NCBI RefSeq assembly: GCF_902806315.1
Contig: NZ_CADCWD010000061.1
Span: 1-58,356, forward strand
From: an uncultured Sphingosinicella sp.
GTDB lineage: Bacteria; Pseudomonadota; Alphaproteobacteria; Sphingomonadales; Sphingomonadaceae
Reading direction: 5' to 3'
DNA length: 58,356 nt
Each line of letters begins with the position of its first letter. The stretch's first letter is position 1. The notes beneath the pieces are model-generated. The model saw nothing but the letters and a program-made list of their open reading frames with translations. It was not told the origin of the DNA and did no database searches. The position numbers and the translations under genes were made by a program. This document shows, piece after piece, positions 42,033 to 51,190 of the stretch.

Positions 42033-44861
42033 ATGAAACTGATGAGAAGCTGCTTCCTTGCCCTCCTGCTGATCGTCGGCGCGCCTGCGCTCGCCGCCGG
42101 CGATGCGAGCTGGTTCTACAAAGGCAGCGACATCGCGCCCGATCCGGCCTGGACGTTCGGCACGCTGCCCAACGGCGTGCGCTATGCCGTCCGCCGCAAC
42201 GCTCTTCCCGAGGGCCAAGTGTCGGTGCGCGTGCGGATCGCGGCGGGCGCGCTTCACGAGGAGGATCATGAGCGCGGATGGGCCCATTTCATCGAGCATA
42301 TGGCGTTTCGCGGCACCAAGGCGTTCGGCGACGGCGAAGGGCGGCGCATCTGGCAGAAGCTGGGCGCGAATTTCGGCAGCGACACCAACGCATCGACCAG
42401 CGCCACCCAGACCGTCTATCAGCTCGACCTCCCGCGCGCCGACCAGGCGAGCCTCGACACCAGCCTCCATGTCCTCTCCGAGATGGTCGACACCGCCTTG
42501 TTCGACCCGGCGATCGTCGAGGCCGAGAAGAAGGTGATCCTGGCCGAAAAGGGGCGGCGGCCCGAGCTGTCGACCCGAATGCTCGAGACGAGTTGGCCAA
42601 TCTTCTATGCCGGATTGAAGGTCGCGAACCGCGATACGATCGGCACGGACGAGACGCTTGGGCGCGCCAACCCGGAAGGCATGCGCGCCTTTTACGAGCG
42701 CTGGTACCGGCCCGACCGCACGACCGTGATCATGGTTGGCGATGCCGATCCCAAGATGATGGAGGCGCTGATCGCCAAGCGCTTCGGCGACTGGCAGGCG
42801 AGTGGCCAGCCCCCGCGTGAGCCCGATTACGGCCGCATCGCCGAGCCGCAAAGCCGGGCAGCTTCGCTCGCTTATCCGGGCGCGCCTTATTCGGCCGCCG
42901 TGATCTGGCTTCGGCCCTATGTGCAGACCGCCAACACCAAGGCGGAGGAGCGCATCGACCTGGCCCGCTCGCTCGCCGCGCGCATCCTCAACCGCCGCCT
43001 CGAGGCGAAGGCACGCGGCGAGGCGGAATATGTCAATGCAGGCGTTTCGGAGAGCCGATCGACCAACGTCGCAGACGTGACCCAGCTCTCGATCACCGTG
43101 CGCGAGGGCAAGTGGCAGGAGGCGCTGAAGCAGAATTTCGCGATCATCGCCGATGCGGTGCGGACGCCGCCGAGCGCGGCCGAGATCGAGCGCGAGATGC
43201 GCAACCTCAAGACGTCCGCCGCTTCGGGCGTGGAGAGCGAACCCACGATACGATCGCAGCAGCGTGCGCAGCAGATGGTGAATGCGATCAATCGCGGCAG
43301 CATCGTCACAACCGCCGCGACCGTGCAGGCGATCGTCACCGAGCTGGGGCCGCAGATGAAGCCGGCGGTCGTGGGCGCGGCGATGAAGTCGCTCTTCACC
43401 GGCGCAGGTCCGCGCTTCGTGCTGCTCGGGCCGCAGCCGGTGCCGGGCGGCAATGCGGCGCTGAGCGCTGCGCTTGCCTCGGCCGAACGGGCCGTGCCCG
43501 CGGCGCGCCAGGCCGAGCGCCTGGTCAGCATCGACAGCCTGCCGCCGCTCGGGCCGCCGGGACGCGAGGTGTCGCGCCAGCGGATCGAGGACATGGACGT
43601 GACGATCGTCCGCTTCGCCAACGGCTCGAGCCTCACCTTCAAGCGCACCGAATTCGAGAAGGGCTCGGTCGGCGTGCAGTTGCGGTTCGGCAATGGTGTT
43701 GTCGGCCTCCGGCCGGACCGGCCGTCGCTTGCCTGGCTTGGCGGATTGGTCGCCCCGTCGGGCCTTGCCGATCTCGACCTCGACGGCATGGAGCGGCTGA
43801 TGACCGGACGCCGCATGGGGATGAGCTTCGGCGTCGGGGAGGATGCGTTCGAGCTGCAGGGCGCGACCAATGGCCAGGAGCTGGGGGATCAGCTTCGGCT
43901 GCTCGCGACCAAGCTCGCTTATCCGCGCTGGGACGCGCCATTGTTCGCGCGCTTCAAGTCGGGTGCGCTGCAAAGCTACGATCTGAGCTTCGCCTCCGCG
44001 ACGTCCCGCGCGGGGCGGGAGCTTGGGGGCTTCACACGTAGCGGGGACGAGCGCTGGGCTCCGGTCGAGAAGGCGGAGATCGCGGCGGTAAGCGTCCAGG
44101 ACCTTCAGAGCTATTTCACGCCCCTGCTCGCCACCGGGCCAATCGAGGCGATCATCGTCGGCGACGTCGATCTGGAGACCGCGGTCGAGGCGATGAAGAA
44201 GACGGTGGCCGCCCTGCCGGCGCGCAGGTCGGATCCGGTGCCGGCGGCTTCGCGGGCGGTTCGGCCGCCGCAGCCGAACCAAGCCCCCAAGATCTTCACC
44301 CACCAGGGCGATGCGAGCCAGGCCTTTGCCGCGATCGGCTGGAACACATTCGGGGGCGTCGATCGTGTGAAGGAAAGGCGGGCGCTGAGCCTGGCCGGCA
44401 ACATCCTCCAGTCGCGCCTGTTCGAGCGGCTGCGCGAGGCGGAGGGCGCATCCTATTCGCCGAGCGCCATCTCCAGCACGTCTGAGGAACTGCCCGAATG
44501 GGGCATCTTCTACGCGGCCGCGGAGCTGAAGCCGGAGAGCACGGGCACGTTCCTGCGGATTGCGCGGGAGGCCGTGGCCGAGCTGGCCGCGAGGCCCGTC
44601 AGCGCGGAGGAGTTCGAGCGGGCGAAGAATCCGATCCTGACCGGCATCGACCGGCGGGTGAAGACCAACGGCTATTGGATGACGACGCTTGAAGACTGGG
44701 TGCGGGAGCCGGAGGTGGTGGAGCTCGCCCGCACGTTCCGCGCCGATTACGCCGCAATGACGGCCGAGGATGTCCGCGCCGCGGTGGCGAGGCATGTCGC
44801 CGAAGCTGGCGACTGGTCGATGCTGGTCTTGCCCGCTAAGAAGGCGGTCGGTGGCAAGTAG
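42033..44861 (+). CDS. M16 zinc metallopeptidase, two-domain periplasmic form
   Basis: 942 residues, signal peptide (cut after PALA, about 22), then two M16 halves. The inverted zinc motif HFIEH (residues 85-89) and the downstream Glu (about 165, in EAEKKVI) are intact in the first half, so it should be active. The second half (about 520-940) lacks a zinc motif, as in pitrilysin-like proteins. Its last 11 bp overlap the start of the sensor kinase gene, so peptidase and kinase are translationally coupled. Confidence 0.9.
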   Translation: MKLMRSCFLALLLIVGAPALAAGDASWFYKGSDIAPDPAWTFGTLPNGVRYAVRRNALPEGQVSVRVRIAAGALHEEDHERGWAHFIEHMAFRGTKAFGDGEGRRIWQKLGANFGSDTNASTSATQTVYQLDLPRADQASLDTSLHVLSEMVDTALFDPAIVEAEKKVILAEKGRRPELSTRMLETSWPIFYAGLKVANRDTIGTDETLGRANPEGMRAFYERWYRPDRTTVIMVGDADPKMMEALIAKRFGDWQASGQPPREPDYGRIAEPQSRAASLAYPGAPYSAAVIWLRPYVQTANTKAEERIDLARSLAARILNRRLEAKARGEAEYVNAGVSESRSTNVADVTQLSITVREGKWQEALKQNFAIIADAVRTPPSAAEIEREMRNLKTSAASGVESEPTIRSQQRAQQMVNAINRGSIVTTAATVQAIVTELGPQMKPAVVGAAMKSLFTGAGPRFVLLGPQPVPGGNAALSAALASAERAVPAARQAERLVSIDSLPPLGPPGREVSRQRIEDMDVTIVRFANGSSLTFKRTEFEKGSVGVQLRFGNGVVGLRPDRPSLAWLGGLVAPSGLADLDLDGMERLMTGRRMGMSFGVGEDAFELQGATNGQELGDQLRLLATKLAYPRWDAPLFARFKSGALQSYDLSFASATSRAGRELGGFTRSGDERWAPVEKAEIAAVSVQDLQSYFTPLLATGPIEAIIVGDVDLETAVEAMKKTVAALPARRSDPVPAASRAVRPPQPNQAPKIFTHQGDASQAFAAIGWNTFGGVDRVKERRALSLAGNILQSRLFERLREAEGASYSPSAISSTSEELPEWGIFYAAAELKPESTGTFLRIAREAVAELAARPVSAEEFERAKNPILTGIDRRVKTNGYWMTTLEDWVREPEVVELARTFRADYAAMTAEDVRAAVARHVAEAGDWSMLVLPAKKAVGGK

Positions 44862-46032
44862 CTCTCCTCAGATAAACGCGCCGGCACCCGCTCCGGCACA
44901 GGCGGCCGGTCCGGTAACGGACAGGTCGGCCAAGAGCTGGGGACCGATCAGCCTCCAGCAGCAGCCCTTCTTCGAGGACAAGAACCGCGCCTTCTGGATC
45001 CTCCAGTCGGCCGGCTGGGCGGGCTATTTCGTCCTGCGCACGCTCACCGGCATCGCCAATGCGATGGGGTGGAGCTTCGTCATCCACACCGCCCTCCTCA
45101 CCGCGACCGGATATTCCATCACCCTCCTGATGGCCGCGTCCTTCCGCCGATTGATCAGGCTGCGGCCGCTCGTCACGTGGACGATCTCGATTGCGCTGGT
45201 GCTGCTCGCCTCCGCCGGCTTTTCGGCGATCGAGACCTGGAGCTACGCCACCTTCCTCAGTCCCGGCTCGCGGCCCGCCGGGCTTCAGTTCTTCAGCTCG
45301 ATCCTCTTGACCTTCTCCCTCCTCGCCGCCTGGTCGGCGCTCTATTACGGCATCAATTATTATCTGCTGCTGGAGCAGCAGACCGACCAGCTGCTGCGGC
45401 TGGAGCATCAGGCGAGTTCCGCGCAGCTGGCGATGCTGCGCTACCAGTTGAACCCGCATTTCCTGTTCAACACGCTCAACTCGATCTCGACCCTGGTGCT
45501 GCTGAAGCAGACCGAGCGGGCCAATGCGATGCTTTCGCGGCTGTCATCCTTTCTTCGCTACACTTTGGTCAACGAACCGACCGGACAAGTGACCGTCGAG
45601 CAGGAGGTGGAGACGCTGAAGCTTTACCTCGAGATCGAGAAGATGCGGTTCGAGGAGCGCCTGCGCGCCCGCTTCCACATCGATCCGGCGGCGGTGGGCG
45701 CGCGGCTGCCCTCGCTGCTGCTCCAGCCTTTGGTGGAGAATGCGATCAAATATGCGGTGACGCCGCAGGAGGAAGGCGCCGACATCCTGGTCGAGGCGCG
45801 CAGGAAGGGCGACAGGGTGGAGCTGACGGTGCAGGATACCGGGCCGGGGGCGGACAGCGGCTATACCGTCAGGGCCGAGCAATCGACCGGAGTCGGCCTG
45901 GCGAATATTCGCGACCGTTTGGCGCAGGCCTATGGCGCGGATCATCGTTTTGAGACTCAAACGAACATCCGGGGGGGCTTCAGCGTTACGATCGAAATTC
46001 CATACCAATTCCAGTCCGAGGAAGTGAAATGA
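44851..46032 (+). CDS. LytS/YehU-type sensor histidine kinase, second copy
   Basis: 393 residues: a Pro/Ala-rich N-terminal tail (about 1-45), about four membrane helices (about 48-68, 75-97, 108-128 and 145-168), His203 in YQLNPHFLFNTLNSI, and an HATPase domain with LLLQPLVENAIKYA and GVGLANIRDRLAQAYG. The GTG start at 44851 lies inside the M16 gene and ends the coupling overlap of 11 bp; it replaces a longer unsupported frame. Paired with the LytTR regulator downstream through an ATGA overlap. Signal unknown. Confidence 0.88.
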   Translation: MASSSPQINAPAPAPAQAAGPVTDRSAKSWGPISLQQQPFFEDKNRAFWILQSAGWAGYFVLRTLTGIANAMGWSFVIHTALLTATGYSITLLMAASFRRLIRLRPLVTWTISIALVLLASAGFSAIETWSYATFLSPGSRPAGLQFFSSILLTFSLLAAWSALYYGINYYLLLEQQTDQLLRLEHQASSAQLAMLRYQLNPHFLFNTLNSISTLVLLKQTERANAMLSRLSSFLRYTLVNEPTGQVTVEQEVETLKLYLEIEKMRFEERLRARFHIDPAAVGARLPSLLLQPLVENAIKYAVTPQEEGADILVEARRKGDRVELTVQDTGPGADSGYTVRAEQSTGVGLANIRDRLAQAYGADHRFETQTNIRGGFSVTIEIPYQFQSEEVK

Positions 46033-46826
46033 CCATTCGTACCATCCTGGTCGATGACGAGCCGCTTGCCATCCAGGGCCTGAGGCTCCGTCTCGAGCGC
46101 CACGAGGATGTGGAGATCGTCGAGACCTGTTCGAATGGCCGCGAGGCGATCCGGTCGATCAAGACGCACAAGCCGGACCTGGTCTTCCTCGACATCCAGA
46201 TGCCGGGCTTCGACGGCTTCTCGGTCATTCAGGGCCTGATGGAAGTCGAGCCGCCTTTGTTCGTCTTCGTCACGGCTTATTCCGACCATGCGATCCGCGC
46301 CTTCCAGGCGCAGGCGACCGATTATCTGATGAAGCCGGTGGAGGAGCAAAGGCTCGCCGACACGCTCGAGCGCATCCGCCAGCGCCTCGCGGAACGGCGC
46401 GGCGTGGAGGAAGTGGGCCGGCTCAAGGAAGTGCTCGCCGAAGTGGCTCCGGAATCGATGGACGTCGACGGCGTCGAGGACGCGCATTCCTCCAACCGCT
46501 ACGAGAAGCTCATCAACATCAAGGATCGCGGCCAGATCTTCCGTGTCGACGTCGACACGATCGAGAAGATCGACGCCGCGGGCGATTACATGTGCATCTA
46601 CACTGGCGACAACACTTTGATCCTGCGCGAGACGATGAAGGACCTGGAGAAGCGGCTCGACCCGCGCCGCTTCCAGCGCGTCCACCGCTCCACGATCGTC
46701 AACCTTGACCTCGTCCGCCAGGTGAAGCCGCACACCAACGGGGAGTGTTTCCTCGTGCTCGACAGCGGCAGCCAGGTGAAGGTGAGCCGCAGCTATCGCG
46801 ACGTGGTGGCGCGGTTCGTTCACTGA
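46029..46826 (+). CDS. LytTR-family response regulator, second copy
   Basis: 265 residues. Receiver domain with Asp55 in VFLDIQMPGFDGF and Lys in LMKPVEE, then a LytTR DNA-binding domain (about 165-262) with EKIDAAGDYMCIYTG and RFQRVHRSTIVNLDLV. Distinct from the 12995 protein but of the same architecture. ATGA overlap with the kinase. Output genes unknown; the coupled M16 peptidase is a reasonable first target to test. Confidence 0.92.
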   Translation: MTIRTILVDDEPLAIQGLRLRLERHEDVEIVETCSNGREAIRSIKTHKPDLVFLDIQMPGFDGFSVIQGLMEVEPPLFVFVTAYSDHAIRAFQAQATDYLMKPVEEQRLADTLERIRQRLAERRGVEEVGRLKEVLAEVAPESMDVDGVEDAHSSNRYEKLINIKDRGQIFRVDVDTIEKIDAAGDYMCIYTGDNTLILRETMKDLEKRLDPRRFQRVHRSTIVNLDLVRQVKPHTNGECFLVLDSGSQVKVSRSYRDVVARFVH

Positions 46827-46943
46827 GCCGAGCTCGCCCGCAGCAGAATAGACCTATGTTAGCATGGCGGCGAAAACGCTTGATAAGGACGGGAAGCGAA
46901 GGCCGCATTACGGAGCTTCCCGACAGGGTCGGGGAGGTTCTGT

Positions 46944-47183
46944 ATGCGTTACTTTTTCCACCTGAGACAATCCCAAGGCTACGTCATCGATGACGAGGGC
47001 GTAGAACTTGCCGATGGCGATGCGGTGCTGGCCGCCGCTACGATCGGCGCACGCTCCATCATCGCCGGCGAAGCGATGGATGGGAGGCTGCCGCTGCTGT
47101 CGATCATCGAAGTCGACGACGAGAACGGGCTGCGCGTGCTCGACCTCCCCTTTCGGGAGGCGGTCCTGCTGGAGTGCGAATAG
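46944..47183 (+). CDS. DUF6894-family small protein, copy 1
   Basis: 79 residues: MRYFFHLRQSQGYVIDDEGVELADGDAV, then an A-rich helix and a two-strand end (IIEVDDENGLRVLDLPFREAV). This is the DUF6894 pattern (RYFFH, D-GVE), frequent in sphingomonads and rhizobia, often as several copies; role unknown. GGGGAGG lies upstream of the ATG. It converges with a paralogue 15 bp away. Confidence 0.82.
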   Translation: MRYFFHLRQSQGYVIDDEGVELADGDAVLAAATIGARSIIAGEAMDGRLPLLSIIEVDDENGLRVLDLPFREAVLLECE

Positions 47184-47198
47184 CCGCCCGACGACGTG

Positions 47199-47441
47199 CT
47201 ACGGGTGGACGATCTCTACCGCGTCCACGAAGTTCACGCTGTGCAGGACGTTTTTGAACTCGTCCTCCACGTCGATGCGCTGGTCCAGGCGGATGCGGCC
47301 GCTCATCGCTTCGTGGCCGATGATCCAGCGTGCCTCCTTCAGCGCCGCCTCTGGGATGGCGTCTGCGCCGCTCAACTCGCGGCCTTCCGGATCGAGGAGG
47401 ATGTCGACGCTGTCGCGAAGATGAAAGAAATAGAGAGGCAT
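47199..47441 (-). CDS. DUF6894-family small protein, copy 2
   Basis: 80 residues: MPLYFFHLRDSVDILLDPEGRELSGADAI, then the same helix and strands as copy 1. Convergent with it, probably a local duplication with inversion. No function known for the family. Confidence 0.82.
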   Translation of the reverse strand: MPLYFFHLRDSVDILLDPEGRELSGADAIPEAALKEARWIIGHEAMSGRIRLDQRIDVEDEFKNVLHSVNFVDAVEIVHP

Positions 47442-47599
47442 AGCTGCTTCCGCTCAATCGGGGGCGGGAGCGCAAACGGTCTCTCAGTCACCGAGGCCCG
47501 AAACGTTGCTCGGCGATGCCCGCCTTATGGCAGGCAGCCTGATCTAAATCTATGTTTATTCTGGAATTCTATCATATGATGGGACGCTCCGTCTCAAAT

Positions 47600-47613
47600 A
47601 TGACATAGATCAA
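47600..47613 (-). promoter_or_regulatory. FNR/FixK-like half site upstream of the crp/fnr gene
   Basis: TTGAT-CTAT-GTCAT, eight of ten positions of the FNR consensus TTGAT-N4-ATCAA, 40 bp before the regulator start. The surrounding 47530-47620 is clearly more AT-rich than the rest of the window. No other element seen in this 211-bp gap. Confidence 0.3.
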
Positions 47614-47652
47614 CAATCGCTTCCACGCACATCGGGCGGAAGCGACCGAGAG

Positions 47653-48444
47653 ATGCTTCGTGCTCCCGCCCTTTTTCGCGTGGAGACCTTCGTGGCCGCT
47701 ACCTCAAGCCCGCTCGATCTTCTGTTGCGGAAGCTAGAGACACATTCTCGCCTGGACGAGGAGGACCGGCAGGCGATCCTCGCCCTGCCCTACACGCTGA
47801 AGACGCTCGAAGCCCAAAGCTACACCGTCCGCGAGGGCGATGCCCCGGAAGTCTGCGCGGTGCTGGTCTCGGGTTTCGCATATCGCCAGAAGCTCACCGG
47901 CGACGGCAGCCGGCAGATCGTGGCCGTCCACATTCCCGGCGAGCCGCTCGACTTCCAGAACCTCTTCCTCGACGTGGCCGACCATAACGTCCAGACGCTG
48001 ACGCGGGCGGAAGTCGCAATCATTCCCCGCGCCGAGTTGCAGAAGCTCGCCCGCAGCCGGGCCGCGATCGGCCACGCCATCCTGGTCGCGATCTTGGTGG
48101 AGGCGTCGATCTTCCGCGAATGGGTCTTGAACATCGGCCGCCGCGACGCACGCTCCCGCCTCGCCCACGTGCTTTGCGAGTTCGCGATCCGGCTGGAAGC
48201 GCAAGGCCTGGCCGACGAGAACGGATACGAGCTTCCGATGACGCAGGAGCAGCTTGCCGACACGCTCGGCCTCACTCCCGTGCACGTCAACCGGACGATC
48301 ATGGCACTCGAAAGCCAGGGCTTCATCGCGCGAGACAAGCGCCGCATCCGTTTCCCGGACTGGCGGCGGATGCGCGATCTCGCCGATTTCAACCAGCGCT
48401 ACCTCCACCTGGAGCCCCAGGGATCGGGCGCGTTCAACGGTTGA
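47653..48444 (+). CDS. Crp/Fnr-family transcriptional regulator
   Basis: 263 residues: cyclic-nucleotide-binding-type beta barrel (about 55-145; LVSGFAYRQKLTGDGSRQIVAVHIPGE), long dimerisation helix and a C-terminal winged helix with MTQEQLADTLGLTPVHVNRTIMAL. Only two Cys, not arranged as an FNR iron-sulfur site, so direct oxygen sensing is unlikely. The barrel lacks an obvious cAMP RTGE/RS motif. A GTG at 47692 with GGAG upstream is an alternative start. Targets unknown. Confidence 0.85.
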   Translation: MLRAPALFRVETFVAATSSPLDLLLRKLETHSRLDEEDRQAILALPYTLKTLEAQSYTVREGDAPEVCAVLVSGFAYRQKLTGDGSRQIVAVHIPGEPLDFQNLFLDVADHNVQTLTRAEVAIIPRAELQKLARSRAAIGHAILVAILVEASIFREWVLNIGRRDARSRLAHVLCEFAIRLEAQGLADENGYELPMTQEQLADTLGLTPVHVNRTIMALESQGFIARDKRRIRFPDWRRMRDLADFNQRYLHLEPQGSGAFNG

Positions 48445-48637
48445 TGCCGTTGGTCACAGTTTCCGCTCCGGCGGTCTGAGGATTTCCGCTCCACACGCAT
48501 CCGGACGTTCACCGGGAACCGCTCCGCACGCGGACCCGGCACGGTCGCCTTTGAACCTCTCTCCGGGCCATATCGAAGGGCAGCCCCTTTGCTGTACAAG
48601 CGACCGAATCTGCCCCTGACGGGCCTCGGGGGACCAC

Positions 48638-49927
48638 ATGCTTCATAAGCGCCTGCTGTTGGTGCTCGTCTTTTCACTGGCCTTCATGAAGCCGGCCGTT
48701 CGCTACCCGGTCGTGGCGGCCGACATCGTCTTCCTCGCAGCGGCTGGCGCCTGGGCGGCTGCGCTACTGCGGGGCGGCACGCGTTTTCGATGGAGCAGCG
48801 GCTATTGGGCCGTCGCCATCTATCTCGCGTGCGCGATGCTTTCGGTAGCGGCCTCGAGCGACCCGGGCCAAAGCGCGTTCAAAGTCGGCACCATGATTTA
48901 TCTGGCGTTGCTTGCGGTGCTAGTCGATAATCTGACGGACACGGCGAACGACCTTCGCAACATCGTCTATGCGTGGCTTGCGGCCACAGCAGTCGTCGCC
49001 TTGATTGCCGTCGCGGCCCTGGTCAGCTTCCCGGTCGCGCCTGACGGCCCGATCATGCGCTACGCGCGCTTTCATTTCGGCACCTTGCCTCCTGGCTCCT
49101 ACCCGAGGCTCGCCTCCACGTTTTTCAACGCCAACATGCTCTGCAACTATCTGACCGTGTCGATCGGGCTCATCTTGGTGGGCGCGCATTTGCAGTGGCT
49201 GTCGAAGCGCGCCTGCGCGGTCCTGCTCGCCCTTACGGGCCTGGCGGCGCTGCCGACCATTTCGCCAGGGCTTGGCGGCATCGCTCTTACCGTCGGCATC
49301 TGGATCTGGCTTCTGCGCCGGGACGACGCGCCGCGCCTCGCCACCGGGGCAGCGGCGTGCGGGGTGGCGGCGGCGGCGATGTTCGTCCTCGCCATGGCCG
49401 TAACGCCTCTTCTACACCCGACGGCGCCGTTCCTCATTCGCATCCCAGGGATCGATCTGGTTCTGGCTCCGGCCGGCCGTTTCCTGACGTGGACCGCGGC
49501 GCTGCGGGAATTCGCTCTCAATCCGGTGCTCGGCCACGGAATCGGCATCGAGGCCGTCGAAGTGCGCTACCTGAGCCCGTCCGGTGTGCATCAGAAGCTG
49601 ACCGACGCGCACAACATGTTCCTCAACATCGCCGCCCAGGCTGGGCTGGTTGGCCTCGCGGGACTGATGTTCCTGATCGCGCAGGTCTTCCGCGGCACGC
49701 TTCCTTTGAGGTTCGATCCGACCGGCGCAAATGTCGTGCGTCTGGGCATCGGCCTCAGTTTCCTGAACGCCTTTGCCTATCACGGGCTGGGCGGGTCATT
49801 TGAAGATGCCCGTCACCTCTGGGTCCTGCTCGGAATGTTCTTCGCGGCGCGCCGCCTGGAGAGCGGCGTCCGTGCGGCCATGGCAGGGCACGCGGGATCG
49901 CGGCGGGTGGGGGATCGAAGGCCTTGA
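48638..49927 (+). CDS. O-antigen ligase / polymerase family protein (Wzy_C)
   Basis: 429 residues with about ten to eleven membrane helices. The periplasmic loop between late helices has TDAHNMFLNIAAQAGLVG, the conserved His-containing motif of the Wzy_C / WaaL family, preceded by NPVLGHGIGIEAVE. Such proteins polymerise or ligate surface polysaccharides. No other glycan genes adjoin it. The gap before it (48445-48637) contains only GC-rich sequence without recognised elements. Confidence 0.82.
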   Translation: MLHKRLLLVLVFSLAFMKPAVRYPVVAADIVFLAAAGAWAAALLRGGTRFRWSSGYWAVAIYLACAMLSVAASSDPGQSAFKVGTMIYLALLAVLVDNLTDTANDLRNIVYAWLAATAVVALIAVAALVSFPVAPDGPIMRYARFHFGTLPPGSYPRLASTFFNANMLCNYLTVSIGLILVGAHLQWLSKRACAVLLALTGLAALPTISPGLGGIALTVGIWIWLLRRDDAPRLATGAAACGVAAAAMFVLAMAVTPLLHPTAPFLIRIPGIDLVLAPAGRFLTWTAALREFALNPVLGHGIGIEAVEVRYLSPSGVHQKLTDAHNMFLNIAAQAGLVGLAGLMFLIAQVFRGTLPLRFDPTGANVVRLGIGLSFLNAFAYHGLGGSFEDARHLWVLLGMFFAARRLESGVRAAMAGHAGSRRVGDRRP

Positions 49928-49978
49928 GCGCGGCGGCGGGTGAGGTTTGGGAGGCGAAGATCGGAGATCTAACGCGGG

Positions 49979-51190
49979 TCAGCTTCGGCGGGGGCGGAGG
50001 AGCGAGATGCTCGGGGTGCCGGACTTCATGACGTTGCTCTTGAACAGGCTGGCGCCGAGCTTGATGGTGAGCCAGACCCAGGCCGCCTGCCAGGCGAGCG
50101 CGGCGAGGTGGGTCCAGAGCTCGGACGTCTGGGCGGCGCGGGCGATCATGGCGAGCGGAGAGCTGAAGGGGAAAACGGCCGCGGCGATGCCGAGGAAGCT
50201 GTTGAAGGGGCCGACCGCGAAGGAAGCGAACATGAAGACCAGGATCTGGCCGACGGTGACCGGCATGGAAAGCGTCTGCACTTCGCGGACCGAGGCGGCT
50301 TGGCTGCCGATGCCGAGGAAGAGCGCGCCGAGCAGCAGGTAGTTGGCGCTGTAATAGAGGATCACGAGAAGGACGAAGAGCGGCCAGCCAACCGCGGGCT
50401 CGGGCAGGCTTTCGCCGGCCGGGAAGAAGGTGAGGCCGAGGATCGCTCCGGCCGCCCAGACGGTGACGCCGACCAGCGAGACCGCGAGCATGGCGAAGAG
50501 CTTGCCCATGAAGATGGCGTCCACCGGAGCGGAGGCGGCGAGCACCTCGATCACCTTGTTCGTCTTCTCCTCGACGAGGTTGGAGAGCAGCATGCCGGCG
50601 AGCAGCACCGTCAGCATGAAGAGCAGGAGCTGGCCCATGCGGGCGGTGAGCGCGCGAAGCGACGCGAGCGAGCCGGCGGATTCATCGACCTTGACGAACC
50701 CGAGGCTGACCGGCCGGTAACCGGCGCGGGCGAGCGCGCCCTGCTGCGCGGCTTCGTTCAGGATGAGGGCGACCTGATTGCGGATGGCGCCGGTCTCGCT
50801 GACGGCGCCGGTGAGCATCGGGCGGGCGAGGCCGCCGGTCAGCACGCCCAGGATTCGCTTGTCCTTGGCCGCGAGCAGCTCCCGCACCTGCGCGTCGAGG
50901 ACGTAATCGGGCTCGACGCGGACGAGTTCGGGGAGTTCGCGCTGGCCGAAGCTGGGATTGAGGCGCTCGTGCGCGGCGGCGATCTGCGCGAATTCGGCTT
51001 CGTTCGCGATCACGGCGACGCGCGCTTTGAGATCGTCGCGGGCCATGCGCTCGGTCGCATTGCCGAGCACGATCGAGAGACCGATGATCAGCAAGGGCCC
51101 GAGTAGGAAGAGCAGGAAGGTCTTGGAATAGACTGTCGCGATGAAGTCGCGGCGGCCGATCACGAAGGCGGAGCGAAGGAGGCTGTTCAT
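49979..51190 (-). CDS. ABC-2 type exporter permease (NatB-like)
   Basis: 403 residues: one N-terminal membrane helix (about 22-42), a large extracytoplasmic domain of about 135 residues, then five to six helices (about 185-375). LVEEKTNKVIEVLAASAP is typical of ABC-2/NatB permeases. The start overlaps the stop of the ATPase gene by one base (TGATG), so the two subunits are made together. Substrate unknown. Confidence 0.9.
   Translation of the reverse strand: MNSLLRSAFVIGRRDFIATVYSKTFLLFLLGPLLIIGLSIVLGNATERMARDDLKARVAVIANEAEFAQIAAAHERLNPSFGQRELPELVRVEPDYVLDAQVRELLAAKDKRILGVLTGGLARPMLTGAVSETGAIRNQVALILNEAAQQGALARAGYRPVSLGFVKVDESAGSLASLRALTARMGQLLLFMLTVLLAGMLLSNLVEEKTNKVIEVLAASAPVDAIFMGKLFAMLAVSLVGVTVWAAGAILGLTFFPAGESLPEPAVGWPLFVLLVILYYSANYLLLGALFLGIGSQAASVREVQTLSMPVTVGQILVFMFASFAVGPFNSFLGIAAAVFPFSSPLAMIARAAQTSELWTHLAALAWQAAWVWLTIKLGASLFKSNVMKSGTPSISLLRPRRS

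Noticed and set aside
41949-44795. Very long open frame (948 codons) on the minus strand
   Set aside because: It is the antisense of the M16 peptidase gene; the residue mix (Arg, His, Gly, Ala) is that of high-GC shadow frames and no motif is seen.
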